Source: Gigantopelta aegis (Eukaryota; Mollusca; Gastropoda; Neomphalida; Peltospiridae). Taken from it: DNA of 64,000 nucleotides. Shown in pieces: positions 1-18,715 of the stretch (positions are counted from its first letter, which is position 1; the number at the start of each line of letters is the position of its first letter). The stretch lies in the NCBI RefSeq assembly GCF_016097555.1, contig NC_054712.1:45837943-45901942 (forward strand), given 5' to 3'. Below the pieces are notes generated by a model. That model was not told the DNA's origin, did no database searches, and saw nothing but the letters and a program-made list of their open reading frames with translations. Made by a program: the position numbers and the translations under genes.

Positions 1-239
1 TGTGTGTATGCGTATGTGCGTGTGTTTGTGTGCGCGTAATGAAATAGTTTATAAAATATATACTGTAGTACCATTATATATAATGGCGTAATGAAAGTAC
101 TGAGAATCAATGTGTTGAGTGTGTCGTTAAATAAAACATTTCTTTCTTTCCTTCTTGAATACTGGAAGTGTTCCTTTTAATAATTACACTCAGACCTTGA
201 AAAATCCTATATCCGCCCTCTCGGTAGAACACTGACATG

Positions 240-281
<42 letters not shown>

Positions 282-320
282 GAAAAGAAAAAAAAACCCA
301 CCCCAAAAACCCCCACCACT
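1..320. repeat. Low-complexity left edge
   Basis: A TG-rich run at 1-40, a plus-strand SINE tail-B fragment at about 109-152 (TGTCGTTAAATAAAACATTT type), then a 30-base poly(C) tract at 242-271 followed by an A-rich stretch. No coding signal. Confidence 0.7.
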
Positions 321-321
321 C

Positions 322-600
322 GTGCACATGATGTATTAATGATCGGCTATTGGATGCCAAACATTTGGTAATTTTGACATAGCTTTAGAGAGGAAACCCA
401 CGACATTTTTCCATTAGTAGTAAGAGATCTTTTATATGCACCATTCCACTGACATGACAGCACATACCACGGCCTTTGATATAGCAGTCGTGGTGCACTG
501 GCTGGAACGAGAAATATCCCAATGGGCCCACCAACGGAGATCGATCCTAAATCGACGGGACAGCAGGGGAGCACTTTACCACTGGACTACGTCCAGCCCC
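322..600 (-). mobile_element. SINE, head H1, tail A
   Basis: tRNA-derived SINE in reverse orientation. The polymerase III A-box-like TAGYCCAGTGG and B-box-like GGATCGATC lie at the high-coordinate end. The shared core includes TTTTATATGCACCAT (plus-strand view), and the tail has CATCGGCTATTGGATG. This is the commonest repeat of the window. Confidence 0.8.
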
Positions 601-708
601 ACACTCACATGCGGTGCGATCCATGCGTCGTAGGAGTTTTTTTGTTCTCTACCCCCATGATCCGCAGCTGGTACCTGGAAGGCTGTGGTATGTGCTGTCC
701 TGTCTACG

Positions 709-872
<164 letters not shown>

Positions 873-1043
873 ATATGTGACAGAAACTTGTTTATTTTTA
901 TATTTGTTTATTTTTATTGTATGTAAGGTTAAACACCCATATATAAAAGTACAAATATATTGACATTTCTGAAGTTTGCCAGCTGTTCGGAAGAGAAAAA
1001 CAAATATGTACATAAAAAAAAAGAGAAAGAAAAAAAGAAGTAA

Positions 1044-1140
1044 AAGTTTATTTTGTTTAACGACACTACTAGAGCAGATTGATTTATTAATCATCGGCTA
1101 TTGGATGTCACACATTTGGTAATTTTGACATATAGTCTAT
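1044..1140 (-). mobile_element. SINE tail A fragment
   Basis: Reverse-oriented 3' part only: GTTTAACGACACTACTAGAGC followed by the ATCATCGGCTATTGGATG motif. Confidence 0.7.
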
Positions 1141-1372
1141 TTGGCAACAGAAATATTTTGGAATCTTTTTAATTCATCCAGAATTAATTGTAAAGTTTTT
1201 TAAAACACTTTGACTTTTATACGAAGTTTTAGTCACACCTCTTTTTCCCCCACGACTTTTTATATTTTCCTGTCGTCCCATAACACGACTGGTAGATAGT
1301 GTGTGTGCCCTTCCCATGTGGGTGTCCCCTCGGTGTGAAATCTTGGTTATTCGAATGTCCCCGAGTATAAAT

Positions 1373-1698
1373 TCCAACCAGTGGACCACAACTGATCAAA
1401 GACCTTGGTATGTGCTTTCCTGCTTGTGGGAAATTGCATATAAAAGATCCCTAGCTGTATTAGGAAAAATGTAGCGGGGTTTCGTCGGATAACTACGTGT
1501 CAGAATTACCAGCTGCTTGACATCCAATAGCCGATGATTAATTAATCAATTATGTCACATGCTGTATATCGATCCATGTACCCAATAGTGCAATCTACAA
1601 TACATTACTCTTCCAAATGTATAATAAACTTTAGTCACGGCCAATGTATTAAATTTAATTAATTAATCAATGTGCTCTAGTGGTGTTGTAAAACAATT
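1373..1698 (+). mobile_element. SINE (tail A) split by a 108-bp insertion
   Basis: Plus-strand core (GGTATGTGCTTTCCTG, CATATAAAAGATCCC) and tail A. The tail is interrupted at 1550-1657 and resumes with TCAATGTGCTCTAGTGGTG. Confidence 0.75.
1550..1657 (+). mobile_element. Short retroposon-like element, copy 1
   Basis: A 108-bp sequence starting TTATGTCACATGCTGTATAT (one base of overlap) and ending GTATTAAATTTA, inserted in a SINE tail and flanked by a perfect 13-bp duplication ATTAATTAATCAA (1537-1549 and 1658-1670). The same sequence recurs at 3715-3820. Confidence 0.7.
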
Positions 1699-2207
1699 GT
1701 TTTCTACCCCGGTATAATGTCAATGCGCATACCAGTCTAGCACGAAGTGATACACTGTTTCTAACCTCTGCACGACTCTAAAGAATGTCATAACGTGTAC
1801 TAGTCTATCACCCTTCAGCCGAGTCCTTTATATTGATACTACCGGCATTGTTCGGTCGAGCGGTGGACACTGGGCGTGCCATTCTCTGTACACAAAGCTT
1901 AAACGTCAAACAACTCTGAAATCCACGAAGTGTTGGACTTCCAACAAGCCTGGCAACCAGTAAATAACGAACCTGAATGCGACTTAGTAAGATGTAACAC
2001 GTACATATCCCTGTCGAATGTTGTTAACGAGGTATTGGAAATAGATATACGTGTACGAGGTTTCTTTACTAACTAATAACAAAGGACACTCGTTGTAGTT
2101 TTTAACCTGGCGTAAACAGAACATTAAACAAATATTTCAATACTTTAAACACTGTTCTCCAACACGTATTGCTTATAAATAGTTAATTCATAATTCCAAC
2201 ATTGAAA
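1699..2207. other. Unassigned spacer
   Basis: AT-rich spacer with no convincing coding frame, RNA gene or repeat. Confidence 0.6.
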
Positions 2208-2211
2208 TTAA

Positions 2212-2595
2212 AGGGACATTCCTGAGTTTGCTGCATTGTAAGATGTTTCCGACTAATACAATATTGCTACGATTAATCTTACACTTTAAACATGTTTTCT
2301 TGTTTAGAATGTCAGTGTCTGTATATGCAATATGTTTCTGGTCGTCTTAATATTTGTAAGAAACCCAAACTGGATTTTGTCTTCAAATAATTTCGTACGT
2401 ACGAAAAAACAATATTTTAGGAAATTAAATGAAATTTAACCTGGTACAAATACTAGAACGACCAGAAACACGTTTAATATACAGCCACTAATATTTCATG
2501 CAGAAAAATATACTTAATATGTAACTGCATTCGTTAAAAAAGTCTCTATTGGTCGATAACATCTTAAAAACTGCAGCAAACTCAGGAATGTCCCT
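2212..2595. mobile_element. TTAA-flanked MITE
   Basis: A 384-bp non-autonomous element with inverted ends AGGGACATTCCTGAGTTTGC at both termini (about 24 bp nearly perfect, extending to ~40 bp with changes) and TTAA duplications at 2208-2211 and 2596-2599. TTAA targets are typical of piggyBac and Kolobok transposons; no transposase is encoded. Confidence 0.8.
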
Positions 2596-2599
2596 TTAA

Positions 2600-3059
2600 G
2601 CCTTAGGCAAAGATATATGCCACTAGTGTCTCCGCAAGTACTCGAGTACTCGGGAACGGGCTGACTCTAGCAAGACTTGAGTCCGTTCACAGGACTCGAG
2701 TGCCCGTAGAAGGTGGAATATAATAATCTACTATAATACAACGGACAATGTAAGACAGTAATTTCAGCAGTAAATAATCAATGATATAAGTTACACAATA
2801 ATTATATGATCATGCGCTAGTTTCTCTTTTCAAACTGGCCGTCCGTCCTTCACAACATATCAAGCGGTTTTTAAATGCAATACAATGGCATGTTTAACAT
2901 CCATGTTCAGCGCTGGAATTAACATGCATAATGCTGTTTTACTTTATTCCTTAGTCTCATCATCATCTAGTGTAAGTGTCGGGTACTCGGGTCCGGGTCG
3001 AGTTTCACCGTTGAGTACTCGAGTTTATATGCAACGTCTCGCAGTCATGATAATAAATA
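2600..3059. other. Unassigned spacer with GTACTCGAG-type motifs
   Basis: Scattered short CTCGAGT and GTACTCG motifs occur at 2636-2720 and 2975-3035. Nothing else is recognised. Confidence 0.4.
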
Positions 3060-3188
3060 TCACGGCCTTTTCTAACCCAGTTGTGGGCCACTGGCTGGAA
3101 CGAGAAATAGCCAAATGGACCCACCGACCGGGATCGATCCTAAACCGATTGCGCATCAAGCGTGTGCTTTACTACTGGGCTACGTTCC
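3060..3188 (-). mobile_element. SINE head H1 fragment
   Basis: Reverse-oriented tRNA-like head and early core (CTGGCTGGAACGAGAAATAG, GGGATCGATCC); tail missing. Confidence 0.7.
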
Positions 3189-3357
3189 TCCATTTGGGCT
3201 TGACAATGACATACGTCACCGGGAACAATATTAACCACTGATGTATAAATATTTAATATTAGACAAACACATTTTACACTGATTACCTAATACAGACTCG
3301 CTGCGTGTACACACTTTAACAGCTTCACTTGAATACTACAACAACGCGAATCCCTAA

Positions 3358-3484
3358 AGCCGACGGCACACGATACGAGTGTATCGTTCGAGTATAGCAG
3401 ATTGTGACAAGAGATTACAATTCCATCGGTTGCTATGCAATCGGCTATTCTCCTGTGAAGAACTCGTATCGTGTTTCATCGCCT
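3358..3484. mobile_element. 127-bp MITE with TAA duplication
   Basis: Foldback element with ends AGCCGACGGCACACGATACGAG and, inverted, AGGCGATGAAACACGATACG, flanked by TAA at 3355-3357 and 3485-3487. The 3-bp TWA target fits PIF/Harbinger MITEs. Confidence 0.6.
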
Positions 3485-3714
3485 TAATTCCCAGAGGCGG
3501 AATGCAACTCGGTGGTAAGAGGTTGTACTATACCAAATAGATTTCCATAGGCGACAAAGTTAACGTTTGTGGTTTAAAATATAGTAGTGTTGGTATAAAG
3601 TGCTCCTACTGACACATACTGGCGTACACGTCTATTTATTCACCTCGATGCGACGGATAAAACGTGTGCGTGAAAATACGCTGTAGTGCTACAAGTTCGT
3701 GCAGTTAGTGTACA

Positions 3715-3820
3715 TTATGTCACATGCTGTATATCGATCCATGTACCCAATAGTGCAATCTACAATTTATTACTCTTCCAAATGTATAATAGACTTTAGT
3801 CACGGCCAAATGTATTAAAA
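3715..3820 (+). mobile_element. Short retroposon-like element, copy 2
   Basis: About 95% identical to 1550-1657 over its whole length, with the same start (TTATGTCACATGC) and end (TGTATTAAA). No clear target duplication here. Confidence 0.65.
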
Positions 3821-4257
3821 TAGTAAATATAAAACTATATACATACATACCCCCCCCCCCTAATAAACCCTCTACCACAAAATTACTATATGCAATATAT
3901 CAACCAAACTATGACCCATAAATATCAGTACTACAACCTCTCCCTCAAAGTATTAACTGAAGAAAATGGTAACTTTCCGGGCTCATTTTCGATACAACTG
4001 AATGTTTTTAATTTTACCACACCTACAAATTGTAGTAACGTTTTTTAACCAGGTACCCCAGACATGTTTCAAGCACAAGGTTTCTTAACACAGTGGTACT
4101 AGTTGAAATAAAAGTACATACATTTATTGCCCAGATGAACGTTTTTGTTGTTGATAACAAACTAATATTTATTACCAATGGCAGTCCCTGTGGTATTAAC
4201 TACTCTATGAAATGTTATTTAGTTTAGTAATACCTATAGGATCGTCTTTCTCCCAAC

Positions 4258-4352
4258 CCAACCAGTGCCCCATGAATGGTAAATAAAAAACCGTGGTATG
4301 TGCTTTAGTGTCTGGGAAACAAATTCATATAAAAGATCCCTTACTGTCGTTC
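4258..4352 (+). mobile_element. SINE core fragment
   Basis: Plus-strand core piece with CCGTGGTATGTGCTT and CATATAAAAGATCCC; diverged. Confidence 0.55.
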
Positions 4353-4498
4353 TTTTCTGCAAAATTAGCATATATGACGGCAGCAGGTGTCCTCCAATAC
4401 ATTCGACAAAATGTCGAAAACAAAACGGATGTTAAACCCCAAATAATAAGTGGCATTGTAAAAAGGGCCGGCATTCTTTCAGTACGTTAAACATTTGC

Positions 4499-4765
4499 TG
4501 GTGCGCGGTCGGTCTGGGATCGATCCCCGTCTGTGGGCCCTTTGGATTATTTCTTGTCCAAGCCAGTGCAAAACGACTTGTATATCAAAGGCCGTGGAAT
4601 GTGCTATTCTGTCTGTGGGATGGTGCATATAAAAGAACCCTTGGGACTAATGGAACAATGTAGCAGGTTTCCTTTAAGACTGTCAAATTACCAAATGTTT
4701 GACATCCAAAAGCCGATTATTAATAAATCAATGTGCTCTTGTTGTGTCGTTAAACAAAGCAACCA
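4499..4765 (+). mobile_element. SINE, head H1, tail A
   Basis: Nearly full plus-strand copy: TGCGCGGTCGGTCTGGGATC head, core, and tail ending TGTCGTTAAACAAAG. Confidence 0.75.
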
Positions 4766-4992
4766 AACTTAAAAAAACATTTGCTGAGATGTTGAACAAA
4801 CTCCTCTTTCCTTTTTGTACAGTGCACCCAGTAATACACAAGTCAAGTTCAAACAAAAGACTCAAACATACACAATTCAGAATCACAGTGATGTATTTAT
4901 TGACCAAAGTTTTCGTACAATTAACAAATTTTGTAAATATTAATAGTAACATAGTAAATAGTTACAGCTGTAAGGCTAGGACTAATATTCCA

Positions 4993-5114
4993 GGGTCCGT
5001 GCTTATAAAACTTAAAGTCTATACTTCAATAAAGTCCAGACTTTAACGTGATGTTATTTGAATGGCGTTGCAATGACGTTAAAGTCTAAACTTAAGGCTT
5101 ATAAGCACGGGGCC
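4993..5114. mobile_element. 122-bp foldback MITE
   Basis: Inverted ends GGGTCCGTGCTTATAA and GGCCCCGTGCTTATAA enclose an inner inverted repeat built on ACTTAAAGTCTA and TAGACTTTAAC. It lies just downstream of tubulin fragment A. Confidence 0.6.
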
Positions 5115-5219
5115 AGAAAGTCAAAATAAATATTTAAAAGTTTAACATTATTCAAAATAATAATTCATAAATTAATCTCAGTCTTTAGTACTCAGGCGAG
5201 CCGCTGTTTAAGAACTGAT

Positions 5220-5880
<661 letters not shown>

Positions 5881-5918
5881 TTTTTCTTTATTCCTCCTGC
5901 ACCGCCCCGTAGGAGGAA

Positions 5919-6216
5919 AAAGTTTGTTTTGTTTAATGACACCACTGGAGCACATTGATTAATTAATCATCGGCTATTGGATGTCAAACATTTGGTCATT
6001 CTTACTCATACTCAACAGAAGAAACCCGATACATTTTTCTAATGGAGCAAGGGGTCTTTTATACTTTCCCACAGACATGAAAACACATACCACGGCCTTT
6101 GACCAGCTGTGGTGCACAGGTTGGAACGAGAAAAAACCCAATCAGTTGAACGGATTCACTAAGATGGTTCGATCCTGCGACGCAAGCGCTCAAAAGACAG
6201 AGCTAAATCCCGCCCG
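5919..6216 (-). mobile_element. SINE, head H3, tail A, with target duplication
   Basis: Reverse-oriented copy flanked by CCCGTAGGAGGAA at 5906-5918 and 6217-6229. The head differs from H1: it contains GGTTCGATCCTGCGAC and GAGCTAAATCCCGCCC in plus view, a different tRNA-like promoter. Confidence 0.75.
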
Positions 6217-6239
6217 CCCGTAGGAGGAATGCCACTCCC

Positions 6240-7150
6240 AAAACTAATTTTTAAATCCCAAACGAAATCCGTTATTTATACGAAGCATACGTTAAATTAT
6301 ATTCTTCTGCATGTTGCATCATGGTATGTTAATTTTTTTTTTTTTTTTTTAAGTAAACCAGGGCAACAGCATATAAATCAAATATAAAAATGGACAAAAT
6401 GAACATGCATTTACAGCTAGCATTGTCAGATCCATCTAGAAATAGTGTCCGTACTGTATCTAGTGCTTAAGACTATAGAAATTTTCTCCAATCATATGCT
6501 GACCATTTCAAATAAGGGTCTGCGTTTAGCCCCGTCCTAAAAGTGTGTATTGCAAATAATTTGTCACCCTTGTAAGAAATGGCTCATTCTGTGTACCAAT
6601 ATCCTTTGATACGATCCAAACCATTGATACAATAAAATACACCATAATTTATTCGTGGCCATTACACAACAGCCGTATCACAATCAATCTCTGCACAAGA
6701 CGGATGAAAAGAATCACTGCCATATGATTTCTGTATATGCCTGCCGAACCCAAGAATGACGCATCACTGACTTTGCCCTAGGACTACCACTCCCAGGCCG
6801 ACATATCATTCATATTTTGTTTAATGGAAGATTGCCACTTCACGATGACATCCGTACTTTGCCTATAGGAAGACTGCCACTCCCAAAACTGTTTTCACAA
6901 ATCTAAAGTTACTCAAGAAAAACCCCAGTGGATATATACTGAACATCATATGAAACAAATATTTATTTAGGTTTTATAAAATTTATTTAAATTATTCAAG
7001 TTCAGTCCCGTTTGTTTATTAAATAATATGAATGTGTTGTGAATACCTTATACCGAAGTGATCTTTCATGGAAAAAAAAGAAGAAAAAGTTTTTGACCAA
7101 GTTATATTAAAATATTTGCATATCTTGTTCTGTATATGTTACAGTCAATC
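6240..7150. other. Spacer with diverged short repeats
   Basis: AT-rich. Two or three diverged repeats built on GCCACTCCCAAAACT or CCACTCCCAGG occur at 6230-6245 and about 6780-6890. No gene is recognised. Minus-strand AATAAA motifs near 6960-7020 could serve copy B. Confidence 0.4.
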
Positions 7151-7154
7151 TGTG

Positions 7155-7300
7155 AAATCAGTCATTACGCGTAATGCCTAAAAAAATCAGTCACTTCGCG
7201 AAGTTCCTGTGACCACCAGGCAATACGCGAAATGACTGAAAATCCCAGGCATTACACGAAATGACTGAACATCATGACCAGACATGACACAGAATGACTA
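7155..7300. repeat. Array of short palindromes
   Basis: Several closely spaced copies of a motif near CATTACGCGWAATGACTGA, including the exact palindromes CATTACGCGTAATG and CTTCGCGAAG. It lies downstream of copy B. Confidence 0.6.
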
Positions 7301-7864
7301 AAGTGATTCACGTCTTATTACCGACACTTGTATACAGGCTTTTGGTCTTAAAAGTTGATAAAATAATATTTTAAGAACAAACAAGAAAATGACTGAAAAT
7401 AATACCACCACACCACACAACGAGAAATTGTCCATTAAACTTGAATTGCAGAAATCGCAATTTGCAAATCTGGCTAGTGCAAGAGCTAGCCCTGTCTGTA
7501 TATATAAAGACGTGTGAATGCGAGCGCACGTGAATCTCTTGTATAGAAATATCAAACTCGTCTAATTAAAATACAACTAAACAAAGAATTGCACTGTAAA
7601 AACATTTTACTGGCCGCTTATTGTTTTTTTTAAATATTTGGTCTGACTAGATATGGTTTTGTGTACGTTCATTGAACATGTTGATAGTAAAAGATACAAG
7701 AAAACACAGAAATGTGACAGAGCAATACCACCGAGTACCATCGTGTATAAATAGCTACTATATGAAGCATCGAATTGTTACAAGACACGAAAATATTCAT
7801 TGGCGTTATAGTTTTGTTTCCGTGTACAACATTTGGCAATGTTCACCATTCACTGAGTTGCAAC

Positions 7865-15363
<7,499 letters not shown>

Positions 15364-15504
15364 GTTGAATTCAGACAAAGTTGAATTGCAGACGAGAAAG
15401 AGGCGTTACTGTCTGTTTCTCTATTGAGCGAGTTGTGGTGAGCGCATCTTCCCAACGGCTACTTTTCTCCTCATCGGCGCAGTAAACAGAATGCTCGGCT
15501 TTTC

Positions 15505-15512
15505 ATTGGTTG
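15505..15512 (-). promoter_or_regulatory. CCAAT element of gene B
   Basis: ATTGGTTG on the plus strand reads CAACCAAT on the gene strand, about 145 bp upstream of the start codon. The same octamer is found at similar distances in copies C and F although the flanking DNA has diverged. This fits an NF-Y-type site; no TATA box is obvious. Confidence 0.45.
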
Positions 15513-15617
15513 CAGGTTACAAACAGCTGTTGTCTGATGTTTTGCTGACTAAATTTAATGTTTACTGTATTCCTGTTAGCAATAGCCATATATGTGGGTG
15601 ATTGGAGGGGGGGGGGG

Positions 15618-15726
<109 letters not shown>

Positions 15727-15767
15727 GTGACAGACAGACAGTGCCATACAGAGAATGAGTGACTGTT

Positions 15768-16060
15768 TTGTTACTAGAGCACATTAATATAATAATCATC
15801 GGCTACTGAATGTCAAACATTTGGTAATTTTGACATATAGTCTATTAGAGTGTAAATCCGCTACATTTTTCCATTGGTAGCAAGGGATCTTTTAAGTTTG
15901 ATATGCACCATCCCAAAGACAGGATAACACATACCACGGCCTTTGATATACCAGTCGTGGTGCACTAGTTGGAACGAGAAATAGCCCAATGAGCCCACCG
16001 ACGAGGATCTATCCCAAATCGACCACGCATCCAGCAAGCGCTTTACCACTGGGCTGTCTC
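15768..16060 (-). mobile_element. SINE, head H1, tail A
   Basis: Reverse copy between two (GA)n tracts, with core, head (CGCTTTACCACTGGGCT) and tail A. Confidence 0.75.
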
Positions 16061-16072
16061 GCGCATGAGTAA

Positions 16073-16188
<116 letters not shown>

Positions 16189-16352
16189 ATTTTTGTCTGT
16201 CAGTCTCTTTCCCTCCCTCTTTCTCTTTTTCGTTCTGTCTCTCTACATCTGCACGATCGCGCGTGCGCACATAGATATACTGCGTCATTCAGACCTCTAG
16301 TAATTTAACTGATCACAAATACAGTATAGTGAAACCGAAATAAAGTTGGTTT

Positions 16353-16883
16353 CTTTTGTTTAACAACACCACTAGAGCTCATTGAAGGAAGGAAATGTTT
16401 TATTTAACGACGCACTGAACACATTTTATTTACGGTTATATGGCGTCGAACAGAGCACATTGATTTATTGATCATCGGCTATTTGGTTATTCTGACATAG
16501 TCTTGGAGACAAAACCAGCAAATTTTTTCATTTAGTAGCAAGGTATCTTTTATATGCACCACCCCACAGACAGCATGGCACATACCACAGGCTTTGATAA
16601 TACTAGTCGCGGTGTACCTGCTCAGGGCCGTAGCTAGGATTTTTTGTTGGGGTGAGGGATGGGGGTAGGGGCAACTGAGTAGTTAATAGTCTAAAACTCC
16701 TTTTCTTTAAGTTTCTATAATGCTTTCGGGGGGGGGGGGGGCATGTGCCCCCCCCCTTGCCCCCATGCTAGCTACGGCCCTGCTGCTGGAACGAGAAATA
16801 GCTCAATGGGCCCACCGACGGGGATGGATCCTAGACCGACCGCGCATCAGACGAGCGCTTTACCACTAGGCTACGTCCCGCCC
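16353..16883 (-). mobile_element. SINE H1/tail A containing two nested insertions
   Basis: Reverse SINE whose tail is split by a 66-bp tail-B piece (16386-16451), with AGAGCTCATTGA and AGAGCACATTGA on either side. Its core is split by a hAT-like element at 16623-16782. Confidence 0.75.
16623..16782. mobile_element. hAT-like MITE with G-tract
   Basis: Inverted ends CAGGGCCGTAGCTAG on both sides, a central poly(G)/poly(C) stretch, and a 5-bp duplication CTGCT (16618-16622, 16783-16787). The terminus resembles hAT MITEs; the 5-bp target is shorter than the usual 8. Confidence 0.65.
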
Positions 16884-17156
16884 CTTTTACGTGATATATG
16901 AAATCAGCAGGTGTATAGTTTACTGTGGGTTCACAATCCCAGTATAGGCTCCATCGCAGTGTGAAGGAAAACGGAAACGGAAACTGTTTAACAGGCACCT
17001 CAACATATTTAAGACTACAGCTGTTTGGTTATTTCAAACATTCGGTCAACAAAGTAGGAGACTAAACTCGCTACTGCAACAATCTAAGCCTACCAAATGC
17101 AAAGGATCCTTACTATATACTTTTCTCATTAACAGGGCAACACATACCATGACCAT

Positions 17157-17508
17157 TAGCGTACGAAACGTTGGGGCGGGCGGCAGGGCAATCATTTAAG
17201 TGTACGAGACGGGGAGGCAACTGCTTCCCTAGTGCTGGGGCAAAAACATAAATTCGGGCAAAAGTGATTAAGACATTCGGGGTAAATGTGCTAACTTAAG
17301 ACCTTTTTACCATGTATTTTCATCATTCTACAAGCAAAATTAGTTGTAATCCAAATAAAAATGAGTAGCGATTCGTTTGTGACACTATAGAGCTGTTCAG
17401 GAATAATGCTAATATGAATAAATGTTGTTATCCAGATTCGAGCATTTTCGTTCAATTCGGGCAAAAACCAGCCTGCTCCACACACAAAAATTGGATCCCG
17501 TACGCATA
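17157..17508. mobile_element. Foldback repeat with GCGTACG ends, copy 2
   Basis: Reverse-oriented relative of 10928-11514. Shared blocks include ATGCTAATATGAATAAATGT and GATTCGTTTGTGAC (diverged). It sits beside a degenerate SINE core at about 16985-17152. Confidence 0.55.
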
Positions 17509-18065
17509 TGACCACGACACGTGGTGCACCAGTCGTGATCTTTTCATCGTTTAATCTGGTACCTGTACCAGTCGCCAAATACCCCTCCTCCACACACCCC
17601 ACCCCAGCCCATCTTAATCGGCAACACACACGAAATAAAAGCATTTAAAAGGGGGCATAACTCGAGTAGATATTATCAAAATTGAAAAACAAAGCTTCAA
17701 GGATAGGTTTATTTGTTGAACTAATGCATGTGTCATGCTGGAATGTGATAAACAGTTCCTGATCAATACGCAAGAAGTCAACAATATATTACTGAAGGGA
17801 GACCACTCTACCAGAACTTGGACGTCAAAAACAATATTTGTTAGTTTTTATGTTGTGTGCGAGTGTTCTTTTTTGTGGATAGTGGTTGGATTTTTTTAAG
17901 AAGGGGGTTTGGGGTTACTTGTGCTGATAAATGCTAATGTTTTGAAAAATAATAGTGTAGTAATAACAATCAACGACACCCCCCAAACCCCCCCCCCCCC
18001 TCAACAACATAGAAACAAAACCCCATAATAATTCTGATAAAACGATATTCTAATACCAGAGAAGG
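17509..18065. other. Unassigned spacer
   Basis: Upstream of copy B. Contains only a C-rich run at about 17980-18001 and no recognisable gene. Confidence 0.5.
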
Positions 18066-18715
18066 AAGGAAGGAAATGTTTTATTTTATGACGCACTCAA
18101 CACATTTTATTTACAGTTATATGACGTCAGACATATGGTTAAGGACCACACAGATATTGAGAGTGGAAACCCGCTGTCGCCACTTCATGGGCTACTCTTT
18201 TCGATTAGCAGCAAAGATCTTTTATATGCACCAAAAACTTTGTTTTATTTAACAACGCCACTAGAGCGCATTGATTTTTTATCTTATCATCGGCTATTGG
18301 ACGTCAAACATATGGTCATTCTGACACTGTTTAAAAGAGGAAACCCGCTGTCGCCACATAGGCTACTCTTTTACGACATACAGCAAGGGATCTTTTATTT
18401 GCGCTTCCCACAGGCAGGATAGCACAAACCATGGCCTTTGTTGAACCAGTTATGGATCACTGGTCAGTGCAAGTGGTTTATATCTACCCATTGAGTCTTG
18501 CGGAGCACTCACTCAGGGTTTGGAGTCGGTATCTGGATTAAAAATCCCATGCCTCGACTGGGATCCGAACCCAGTACCTACCAGCCTGTAGACCGATGGC
18601 CTAACCACGATGCCACCGAGACCGGCTGGCTGGAACGAGAAATATATAATGGGTCCACCGACGGGGATCTATCCTAGACCGACCGCGCATCAAACAAACG
18701 CTACGTCACGCCCTC
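18066..18715 (-). mobile_element. Nested SINEs: H2/tail C inside H1/tail B
   Basis: An outer reverse H1 SINE has its tail B at 18066-18231 and head at 18627-18715. A reverse H2/tail C SINE (18232-18626) lies between. Part of the outer core is missing, so the junction is more than a clean insertion. Confidence 0.75.
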
